64,000 nt of DNA from Capniomyces stellatus (lineage: Eukaryota > Kickxellomycota > Harpellomycetes > Harpellales > Legeriomycetaceae). Location: NCBI GenBank assembly GCA_001661515.1, contig LUVW01000003.1, positions 310,001-374,000 of the forward strand, in the 5' to 3' direction. Position numbers and translations under genes: made by a program. Below, piece after piece: positions 23,001-35,000 of the stretch. The notes beneath the pieces were generated by a model that saw nothing but the letters and a program-made list of their open reading frames with translations, ran no database searches and was not told the origin of the DNA. Position 1 is the stretch's first letter; each line of letters begins with the position of its first letter.

Positions 23001-26000
23001 CAAACCCGGGACAGACCAGACTGTTTCGGAGACAGGACGAGGTGGACAGCAGAGAGCACCTGAACGATATTTATAGCATGGTGGTGGAGTCTGCAGGCAC
23101 GTTTCTTGAGGGACTGCTCCAGCAGAGAGCGCACAACAAGCTGTTTATTGAGCAGAATGGGTGGGAACTGATTCTTAAAACGGTGAGTTCGCCTTTGCTT
23201 CCTTTCAACTGGACAACAACAAGAACGCTCAAATCAATAGCAGGAGTGGCTGGGGCGTTGGTGGAGACTTCAGCAGATGCAGTGTTTGAGGGGCTAGTTA
23301 AGCAGCTGCGGGTGATGGTTGATTCGCAGATATTCGGGACGCTTGAGGAAAAGTCAATGAAGGGGAACTTGGCACAGTTCTTTGAGCCAATGGGGCTGGA
23401 AAACGAAGATTACAACCGGCTCAATAGCCAGCTGCACCACCTGTCCTCAATCTCTGGGGTTATATCGATGTCTACAGACCAGTTTTCAAGTGCGGGGGGA
23501 GGAGAGAGCAGGCCAACAGTTACGCTTGCACAGCTGCTCACCTCAAACTCAAACAGAGACATTTTGGCAAAGCTTGCCAATCTGTACAAGGAAGTGCTGA
23601 AAATGGAGCTGTTGGTCCACGAAGAGTTTGAAAAGGTAAAGGCTCAGGAAAAGGAAATGGAACAGGAAAAGGAAAAGGAAATTGATCAAAAGAAGGAAAT
23701 TGATCAAAAGAAAGAAATTGATCAAAAGAAAGAAAATGAGCAAAAAATGAATGTTGATGATGATGATAATGATAATACTGAGAAATTAAAATTGGACCGG
23801 TTGGGAGAAATTTATTGTGGAAATGTCAAGTATGTAAGTGAGGTAACAAGTCGACTGAGTTTCCATTTGACGCGGTTTTTTCATAATCTTTCCAAGCATA
23901 TTGGACCCAAACGATCAACCTCAGTAGAGGTGGAAGAGGGATACGCTGAGACGGCTTCAATTCTGGCACAGTTGTCGGTGGACAGCTTGAAGGAGGCAGT
24001 TGAGTTTGATGGGTCGATCCAGGAGCTGAAATTTATTAGTTCGGTAATTGGAATGACAACAATGCTTTTGGTGGAAGACAAGTCACGTACATTTGTCCAG
24101 GTACCAATTCTGCTGCCGTTCTGCATCAAGGGCGGAGTGGAAGAACTTGTCAAGCTGGCTCAGAAGGTTATGGTGATCTACGAAAAGAATTCAATTGTGA
24201 AAAGTGTTGGTGAGCAGCTGGAATTGTTGCCAAACGACTCTAATACAGATCAGATCAATGGGAAAGAAAAGGAAATTGTCCAAAAAAAAGAAATAGAAAA
24301 GGAAAAAGAAAAGGAACAGTACAATGAAATCTTGGACAATACTATGGAAATGTTCTTGACTTTGTTGCACTTTTTGACTAATGGGACATTAGTAGTGGAC
24401 TGTATCTACGTGCCTTATATCAAGCCCAGAACAGAACTGTACAAAGAGTCAGGGTTTTTCATAGGCCCAAACAGCCAGTTCTCAGCCAACATGTTAATAT
24501 CCAAGACTAGAGAGTTGGTGTTCCCAGTAATTCAAGAGATCTGGATGTCAAAATCGATATCAGGATTCAGCAGCAACTCAATGGATTCGTTGCTGGCGTG
24601 TATAGGAACACTGTTACGCGGGGACTACGAAAACCTGGTCAACAAAACCAAACCGTCAAAATCCACAGCAAACAGAAAGGGTCCAGGAGCCGCCAGCCGA
24701 ACTAATGAAGGACAAATAGCATCTTTCTATGAATCTTTGTTTATGCCTCTTGAATCTTCAGGAGCCAGGTCAAGAAACAGAACCAATGCTAGAAACAGAA
24801 ATAGAAACAGAGACACAAATAGGAATAGAAGCAGCAGTGGAAGCAGAAGTGGGAGTAGAAGTGGAAGTCGAACAAGAATTATAACTGGAACTGGAACTGA
24901 AAATGAAACTGGTGATGGTACTGGTAATTCCACTAGAAATGAAATTGCAGATAATGAAGGCAATCAAAGTAATGAAGAAGATGGAATTGATCATGATGAC
25001 AATGAAGAAGAAGTAGAAGAAGATGATGAAGGAGAAGAAGAAGAAGAAGAAGAAGAAGAAGAAGAAGAAGATGAAGATGAAGATGAAGATGATCTGGAAA
25101 TGCAAGAATATACATCGCTGTTACAAACAACTTCAACTAATGTGCAGCCAACAAGAAGAATGCAAGCAACATCGGCATCTATTTCTGTACCTGTAGTAGC
25201 ACCAATCACAGATGCAAACTTCCGAAGACCAGTGGTGGTAAATAGAAACCACGTGAGAGAGTTGGTAGCAATGGGCTTTGGGCAAAGAGAAGTTGAACAT
25301 GCATTAAGACGGACGTATAATAGTCTAGACAGAGCTGCAGATTACTTGGTTAATCATTTAAGTGATATTGAACGAAATCTAGCTAATGAACAGTCAAATT
25401 CCAACAACAACAACAATAGTGATAATGGTAATGTCACTAGTATTGCAGTACAAGAATCTCAAAACAGTGAACCAAGTACCAGTGAACCAAGTACCAGTGA
25501 ACCAAGTACCAATGAATCCATGATTGTTGAACCAGTGGTTGAACAAGGTAGTAGTGATGATAGTAAAGAAGACGAATTGGCTCTAGCAATGGCATTATCA
25601 CTTGAAAATGACCAAGAAAATGAAGAAAAGGAAAAGGAGAAAGGAAAAGAGAAAGAAAGAGAAAAGGAAAAGGAAAAGGAAAAGGAAAAGGAAAAAGAGA
25701 TAATGAGGGAAAAGGAAAGAGAAAAGGAGATAATGAGGGAAAAAGAGATGAATAAACAAAGGATGCAGTACGAGAAATGTAAAAAATTGCAAGAATCGTT
25801 GATGATGTCGAGGAAACAATTGGAAGAAACGATGCCGGATCGGATAGTCAATTTGGTTTCAGAAAGCAAAAACAAATTCAAGTTTCAATTGTGTACAGCA
25901 GTGATGATGATGATAAAGAGGGTAGGGAATTCTAGTGGTCAGTTGGTGGAAAAAGCAGATGGAACGGGAATTGGAACAGGAGAAAATGAGGCGGTGGGCA

Positions 26001-29000
26001 GAATATTCAACAAACTGTCGGTAGGGTTGATCCAAGTAGCAGGAAAACTAGTAAGCCAGGGAGCGATTTTGGTTGAGGAAGTAGATGAGTTTTATTACCA
26101 GGCGACATTCTGGGCAGTAATGTTGAATGATCAAACGATCAGTCCGCACTTTACAGAGTTTCTGGACGGGTTGGTGGAAGTATTGGTGCTGAGTTTGGAT
26201 ACATTGTCGAGGATACAAGTGCCTGATAGCAGCTTGACAGACAGTGATAAGGAGGCAAAAGTAGTGTACCCAGAGTACTTGACACCAAGTCTGCTGATAA
26301 TACTTGGGTACTTGAAGGTCAAGGATGAACCAAAATTGCAAGCAGAAAAGATGGATACAAGTTCAGTAGACATGAAAGATCAAGATGTAGATAAGAAGGA
26401 TCAAGATGTAGATAAGAAAGATCAAGATGTAGAAATGAAGTCAGAGTCGAGTTTGAAAACAAAAAAGAATGAACTAGAAAAAGAAAAGGAAAATGAAAAG
26501 GAAAGAATTAAAGAAGAGAATAGAGAAAAAACCAGAAGGTTGATTAAAAGAGTAGGTTTAGAATTGCTGAGTAAAGTAGGAAGTGGGAAAGTACAGATGA
26601 CATCGGATATGTTGAATGGGTTCCTTAGGCTGTTGGCATATTTGACAAGGGATGAAGAATTTAGTGGGTTGGTGGTTAGTGAGGGGGGATTGGTTTGGTT
26701 GTTGAGGCTGATGAGGAGAATTCCAAGGCAGGAAATGAAAGTAGATTCTGGACTGGAATTGACACAGGAAACGCTGGTGGAGATGATATCGGCAAAAATT
26801 CTTGACCAGAACCACATTGTGCAGATGCGGCAGGAACGGATGTTGTTGATGCATATTGTGCGGCATATTGTGGAGACAACGACGATTTTGAGAGGGGCAA
26901 TGGCACTGCAGATTCTGAACAGACTTGATGGGCCACAGTTCAGATACCCAGACGTGATGAACTTTGTCCGGACAAATGTGGCGCTGGCCCTGAGAAACCC
27001 CGATCTGTTTGCAAGGTTGATGACCAAGCACTGCTCGGCGTTGAGCTCAGAAGGCGCAGTGGTTGGGCGAACAAACACAGCCAAACTGAGCTGGAAGAGT
27101 TCGCGACTGTTGACACTGGACGAGGTGTTGTTGGCAGAGCTTGACGAGGATGCGCAGCTGGACATGTCTATTGACTCTGTTTCGCAGCTGATCAACAGCA
27201 GCCTTGAACAAGATACCAGCTCAAACAAAGAAACAGAGACTAATATGGAAACAAGTACAGAGACAAATACAGAAACAGATATGGAAAAACTTATGGAGAC
27301 ATTCAAAAGCAAAAAGCAGCCAGCCAAATTTGACCATTCTGAGCCACCAAGCAAAGAAGCAATAGAAAACGCCAAGTCGATAGTGTTGGTGTTGGTAGAA
27401 GAGCTGTTGTCGTTGAAGAGTGTTTATCCATCAAACATGTCGACAGCCAGCCTAGACAACTTGCTGACAATGGGGTCAAGCGGTCCAGGAGACGGATACT
27501 TTGATAACGAGGCGTGGTTTGAGAGTTCAGAAATCACAGCTTATCGGTGCTTTTTGCTACAGCTGTTGATTGAGCTGCTGTCGAATTTTCCTTATGCGAT
27601 TCCTGTAGTTTTGGTGCCAAGACAAACACCAGCTTCAGCAATGAATGTGTCTGGTGTTGGGTTGAGTAACTTGCCATCCAGCAGTGTAGGTGTCCAGTCC
27701 TGCAAAATGAGATCACCGCTGATTAGTCACTTGATCCACGATTTGACTGTTAGAGAGGCTTCGATTTGTGCTGTGTTGATAGCTAATGGAAATGCACTAG
27801 ACAAGGAGGCAGTAACACTGAAACACCCAAACAAGACCAAAGTCAGTATAAGCGCCAGTCCAAGCAGCAACGAACAAGCCACAGTTCAAGATAATAGCAT
27901 TAGCAAAAGCAAAAGCAAAAGCAAAGATCAAGCATTAGGTACTAGTAACATTGTTGAGAATATAAAGAATCTAAGTTCTGTTAGAAGGATGCTGTATTTC
28001 TCGCGAGCAGAATTGTGCAATTCTCAGATTCTTTGGGCGAAAGTTTTGTTGGGCATTCTTTGTCCTACACAAGACCCCAACCCATTGGCACCATTGGACG
28101 CAGCTGATGAGGAGAAGAAACAAGATGCCAGCGAGCCAATTGGGCTGTCAACTGGGTTGTCAACTGGGTTGCCAATTGCTTCAACCAGTGCCAACCGCAG
28201 TTTGAGCTTGAACAGTGAATCTGGGTCAACAGAAATCACCAATGAAGCCACACAATTAGTCAAACCAAAATTCAGGTCAGAGCCAAATGGTAACAATGAG
28301 TACCAAACGCAGATCAAATTGGCTTTGGAGTCTACAAGACAACTAGTTATGGATCATTTGGCAAGGGCATTTAGAGAGACTTTGGCGTGTGCACCACCAG
28401 CAGATTCGGTATCAAGTTTAGGGGCAATATTAGAATTGGATTTAGGATCAGGATCAGGATCAGGATCAGGAACAGGAACAGGAACAGGAACAGGATCAGG
28501 ATCAGGGGTGGTTCAATCAGCAAATTCGCAAGGGTCTAATGCACCACTGTTGGACATTACTTATAGCAGATTAAAGTCATTATCTGGGCTGCTGTTCCGG
28601 CTTTTGGTTGCTTTACCGCCTGGGTTTGGCAGCAACGGAAACAACGAAAACCATTTGCGACTTGATGGGCTGGGCAGCCAGCAGGACATTGTAGGCAAGA
28701 TGGCGCTTGAGAGAGGGTTCTTTGACTTGCTAACAGCGGCAACATCGCGGTTGGACCTCAATTACCCGCTAAGCAAAGCTATTCTGAACACATTGCTGAA
28801 GCCACTGGAGGCGCTGAGTGATATAGCTCTAGAGCTGAGCAAGAACTCGAAGCTGGACTCGCTAGTCAACAGCGACAAAACATCAAAGTTCACAGCGGCC
28901 TCACACCTAAATTCGCATTCAAGGTCGGATATCGATTACGCATCGGCAGACCAACGATTAGCAGTGGATGATTCGGACGACGATGTGCCGCCTGACCTGT

Positions 29001-32000
29001 ACCAGAACTCAGCACTGGGGTTGGTGCACGGTGATGCGGTGCGAGGGTCAGGGGTATATGGGGACGAGATGAGCCAGGACTCGGGCGAGTCGGGAAGTAT
29101 GGGGTATTCAGACCACTTTGAGGAGGATTCGTCGATGTCGGATATAACAGAAACGGACTCGAACGAGTCGGGCGATGATATTGAGGATGACGAGCATGGA
29201 AGCGGCGAACGGCAGTTGTTGCTAAGTTCGCTGCCGTCGTCAATAACTCGCAACCTGCATTCAGGAGGTGAGGTTGAGGTGGTGTTGGGTAACAGCAGAG
29301 GCGAGGGATGGAACGAGATGGAGATGGAGCTGGGAATGGATAGTGCAAACGAAAGTGGTGAAGGAACTGGAACTGGAACTGGAACTGGAACTGAAAATGA
29401 AACTGGAACTGGAACTGGAACAGATACTGACACTGACCAGGACACTGATTCAGTTAGCGATTCAAGCGAAGAAGGCAGCTCACAGCACAGCCACAACAGT
29501 ATTCATAGTCATAGTCATAGTCTCAGTCACAGTCGCAGTCATAGTCGCAGTTCATTGATGTCTCAGGATCTGAGCGTTGATGATGGGTTTGATCAGGACG
29601 GTGATGATCTGGACAACGAGTTGGCTGAGGATATTCTCATTGAGATGGGAGGAGTTGACAACCTGAATTTCGACAGTGGGTCGGATTACTCGGGGATTGT
29701 TGAGCTACATGAAGACCCCCCAATTCCAGCCAGACAGTCAAGACGCAACAGGCGGTTCAGAGCGACTCGCGGCTGGGAGGGTGAGGATTTGCCGCCAGGA
29801 AGCATCCAGGACGGAGTGATTGAGAACGAGCTGGAACTAGCACTTGAAGGAATTGACAGTACTATGCTGAACAGACACAGACACAGACGTAGGCACAGAC
29901 ATTTACACGACCACAACCAGAGCAGCAATGCCGAGGAAGGAAGAGGCAGTCTCAGAGTTCGGTCAAGTAATTTGAATGAGGTAGGACCAAGTAATGTGGG
30001 ATCTACTGGCGAATCAATGTCAAGTATAGTCAGCAGAATCAGAGACACTTTTTCCAGTTTAGAAGGCAGCCCAAATATCAATAATGGCCAAAGAGACAGA
30101 GAAAGAGATATAGAGGGGCTGGATTTGGATTTGGATTTGGAGTTGGAGTTGGAGTTGGGATTAAGTAACTCTGACTTGCGGGTTGCAAACAGAAGGGCAA
30201 ATAGGTCAACCAGCAGAGGTAATGGCGGCAGTAGTAACGATAACGGCAATGTGTTAGTTAACAATACAAATGCAAGCAGAGGCGGGTTGGAGGAAGATGA
30301 AGAGAGCGGTGATGAGGAAGATGAGGATGAAGATGAGGATGAGTTTGATGATTCAGAAAACGAGTTGCAGCTGGGAATTGAACAAAGTAACGGAATGTAC
30401 CAACCCAGTCTAAACAACAGCAGCATCAACTATAGGTCACGTTCTGGGTATAACGAGGGCGAGGCCGATATGGGAGGGTGGATTATAGATAGTGATGAGG
30501 ATGTAGTTGAACATGAGGATGAAGATGGTAATGATGATGGCGAAGGCGATGAGATTGATGATGATGAAGTTGACGATGATGAAAACGAAGATTCAGGAAC
30601 CGATTCTAGTGAGGATGACGACGGTTCAGGTCTAGGGTTGGGACTGGGCGAAGATGGTGGGTTGGGTATAGGCATGGGAATGGGAACGATAGGCAGAGGG
30701 TACAGAATCGGAATCGGAATTGGAGGAGGGGGGGGCGGAGTAGGCGGAGGAGCAGGTCTTGGGGCAGGGATGGGGATGAGGATGGGGATGGGGATGGGGA
30801 TGGGGATGGGAGTAGGAATAGGAGTTGGGGGAATAACAGGAGGAATGAGGTCAAGAATGGCAGCAGTAAACAATTACATGTTGGCAAACAGAGGACCAAA
30901 CAGCTCGAGGAATCTGGGTGAAGAGCTTATGAATATAATAAGCGCTTACATATCAGGGCAGAACAGCAGATCAAGACGAACAGCGCTGTCGTATGCGCCT
31001 GTTGGTAACGACAACTCTGACCTGGTCCATCCATTGTTTGTCCGCCCAGCCAGCTCGGGATTGGGTAGGAGATTGGGAGTCAGCAATAATAGCAGTAGCA
31101 GCGCTGGAGTTGGAGTTGGAATTGGAGTTGGAGTTGGAGTTGGAACTGGAGGATTTTCAAATGCAGAAACTGGCATTATGTCGACAAATCTGACTAGACA
31201 GCTTGGAAGTATTACTGCCAATGCTGGAGTTGGAAGCGGTGGGAGTGGAGGCACTATGGGATCAGGTGGTACAGACTTGCTAGGAAGGTTTGATGGTGGG
31301 TCATTGAATCGGGAGTTTAGAGTGTTGTCTGATCCAATGGTTTCGCCACCAATGGTTCAAGCGAGTACAATAGAAGGAGGGCAGTTGCACCTGGGTAATA
31401 GTCAACGTTCAAGTGTCCAGATCAGCCAGGTTGATTCAAGCGAGATGGCTCAAGATATGTCAAGCTACAGCATCAACGATGTCAGAAGAGAACCAGAACA
31501 AACTGTTGAAGGACAGGTTGGAACTCTAAGTGGCCAAATGGGTGATTTAGAGTCACAGAGATCAGGTGATGGCGCTGATAACAATAGTACTCGAGAAGGG
31601 GCAAATGTAGGGTTGGGATTAGGATTGGGATTAGGGTCAGAGTTAGGGTTAGGGTTGGGAATGAATGTGGATTCAAGATTGGGAACGAACCAAAATAACG
31701 AGCAGATAATGGGAACACGAGCAGCAAATGTTGAGGGTGGAATCGGAGTAGAGGCAGCAGAGCAGATGCCAGGTTTGGTAGATGAACAGGAAGGTAAAGA
31801 TGGCAAAGTGCAAAAGGAGAAATCAGTGACAGTTCAGGTGATAGAGACAAGTCAGCTGTTGCATCTGGTGGCATTGGCAACAAACGCAGCGAACTGCAAC
31901 ACACCTCAGAGTACGTTTGAGAGGTGGCAGCAAGAATCGCGTCTGTTTTTTGAAGGCAATTCTGCGGGTTTGATAAGCAAGCTGACAAGTTACGTGACAA

Positions 32001-35000
32001 TGGAGCTGTTGGCAGAATTTAAGCAGCAAAAGTTGTACAAGGACCGGATTAACCAGGCACGGGACAAGCAGCTCATCAAACTGGCCACCAGAATGAAGGA
32101 GTTGAAGCAGTCACTGGACCTGAAGAACGCTGCCCAATCACATTCCAACAGCAAAACCGACGATATCAGCTGTGATGACGGTAGCAATACTAGTGGCATG
32201 GCTGTTGATGGCGAAGTTGAAGCTGAAGTTGAAGTTGAAGCTGAAGCTGAAGTTGAAGCTGAAGTTGAAGCCGAGTCGGCTTTAGAATCTGAAAGTAAAG
32301 GTGCGGAAGAGACTACAGCTACCAATACAGCTGAAGAGTCTGGAGTAGTAGAGCAAGAGGCCGAGGTAGTAGAGCCAGTGATGATTGACATTGATGGAAG
32401 AATGGTTGATATTACGGATTTAGGGATAGATTTGGAGTTTTTGGAGGCAATTCCCAACGATATGAGGCGCGAGGTCCTGGCGCAGAGAATGAGCGAGTTG
32501 GAGGCAGAAAGACGACGTACTGGAGCCACGACTACAGACTTGGTTCCAGAACCAACTGCAGCCATAGTCACAGAAGTAAATACAGGACCAAGTGCGAATG
32601 CTGGATCAAATACTGGATCAAATGCAGTGACACCAGTATCAGCACAAGCACAAGCACCAGTATCAGCATTAGAAGCATCATCAGCAGGGGCTAGAGTAGG
32701 AGCAGTCGAAAGAGTTGCTTCTGAACCCCAAGTACCCGAGGAAGTGAGCAGAGAGTTCTTGGATGCATTGCCACCAGATATTCGACAGGAGGTGATTGAG
32801 CAGCAAAGGTTGTTGCAGAACCTGCAGGCGCGACAAGAAAGAATGAATCGGTTGCAGCAACAAAACTTGCAACGGCTACAGGAACAGCGCAGGGACAGCA
32901 GAGCAAGTGACCAACCCACGTCAGCTACAAGCAGTCGATCAACCCAAGACCAAGGTCAAGAATTAGGAGTAGGAACTGGTGTAGGAGCCGGGGTGGGGAC
33001 TGGAGTAGGGACTGGAGTAGGAACAGGGGAAAGAGAAAGTGAAAGAGAAAGAGAGACAAATATGATGTTTTTAGAGACAGCAAGAAACTTTATAAATAGT
33101 GGAAGAGCATCGACCTCATCAGCAGCAGCAGTGGCAGCAGTAACAGCAGTGGCAGCCATGTTGGGAACACGAAACGAAAGTCTTGTCAGTGACGGTAATA
33201 CAAGCAGAAACGATACAGGTGGTGACAGCAATGCTGTTGTGGCAGCTGAAGGGAGCGGTGGTGCTGATGCAGAATCGAGGCTTTACAGGCTGTTTGAGTT
33301 GGAGTTGGATAGCACTGTTGGCCGACCTCCGTTCTTCACAAGCCATAGAGACTCGAGTAGGGCTGTTCCAAGGAGAGGGGATAGGATAGTGGCTCAGGTT
33401 AATGGGGGAACTGGCGTGAGAGCTGGTGGCGGTAATAAGGGCAAGGGCAAGAAGAGTGAACAAGACATGATGGTTCAACTGTTAGATCAAACAGATCTGG
33501 CGTTGCTGGCCAAGTTCCTGTTTCTGCCCAAAGGTTCGGTTTCGGAGCAGTTGTTGAGCAAGACCATCTACAACCTGTGCGAGAACGCAAAGACACGGAG
33601 CGACTTTATTGAACTGATTCTGCAGGTTTTGGCCAGTGAAAATACGGATTTGGACAAAGTCGAGCACGTGATTTCAAAGTACATTGTAGACAGCAAGCAT
33701 GCAGCCAGCAATGCAACAACTACCGAGTCCAACGTGTCGAACAACGAGCATGGCGAGCCAGTAGTAGGTGCAAACGGTAGCAGTGGGTTTGGCCAGGTGT
33801 TTTCGCTGTCAAGGCTGCAGACCAACATGTCGCCTTACTCTCCAGCAATTAGCTGTTTGGAGGCGTTGATCCAGCTGACTAAGCGGAACCAGCGGGCAAC
33901 AATATACTTTTTGGTGGATTCAAACCACATTACAGGCGCAGGAACAGGAACAGGAACAGAAGCAGGAACAGGAACAGGAACAGAAGCAGGAACAGGAGTA
34001 ATGCGTAAAGCAATTGGCAAGACGAATCATGGCAAGCAAAAGGAGGTGTTGGGCAAGGAGACAGCAACTGCAGTTAGGTATCCGTTGGTCGAGTTGTTGC
34101 AGTTACTGGAGCGGCCAATGTACTACGGCATGAGTAATTCTGTTACCGAGTTGTTGATGCAATTGTTGGCAACTGTGACTAAGCCACTGCCCGTTTGGGC
34201 AAAGAACATTGAAAAGCAGAGTTCCAAACCTGTTGTTGCATTAGAAGGTAGCAAAGAAAACAGCAAAGAAAGTGGAAAAGAAAGTGGAAAAGAAGGTACA
34301 GATTTGGATACAGGCGACAAGGATAAACCAAAAGAAAATGAACTTGACAATGAGCTTGATAAAGAAAAGAAGGAGGATAAAAGTGGTGAAGGTAGCAAAA
34401 ACAACAATGGTGGCAGCAGCAATAACATGGGTCCTAAACTTCCTTTGATTCCCAAACAGGCGCTCAAAACGGTGGTCAACGTGTTGGTGGCAGGCGAGTG
34501 TACAAGCAAAACGTTCCAACACACGTTGGTTCTGATCCAACACTTGCTGTGTCTAAACGGAGCGTTGAAAACCATAATGAACGAACTGACCAACTCGGCA
34601 TTCAAACTGGCTGACCAAGTCTGTTCCGACTTGAACATTTTGATTCCGTTACTAGTCAAGTTGGTGCCCAAAGAGCCAATCACAGCAGAGACAGAAAGTT
34701 CAGGAACCAACGAAATTGAAGTAGAGACTAAATTAGAGACTAAATTAGAGACTAAATTAGAGACTAATGCAGAAACTAAAGTAGAGACTGATGCTGGTAA
34801 ATCTGCCGAGGATAGTGTCAATCGAGCTAAATTGATGGATGAGTTGCAGCAACTTACTCTTAATGTGTTTAGCACTGCTTCCTCTCACCAAGCAAGAATC
34901 CTAAGACTACTGAAGGCGACTGATTATATACTGGCACATACTCGCAAGAGATCAAGTAACATGGACAAACAAGCCACTGCTACTACTGCTACTACTAGTG

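Noticed and set aside
26422..27375. 317-codon antisense frame inside TOM1, and similar long antisense frames at 31990-32919, 34123-34875 and 29686-30429
   Set aside because: They lie wholly within a confirmed coding exon, are Ser/Leu/Val-rich mirrors of its repeats and codon bias, and show no domain or splice logic.
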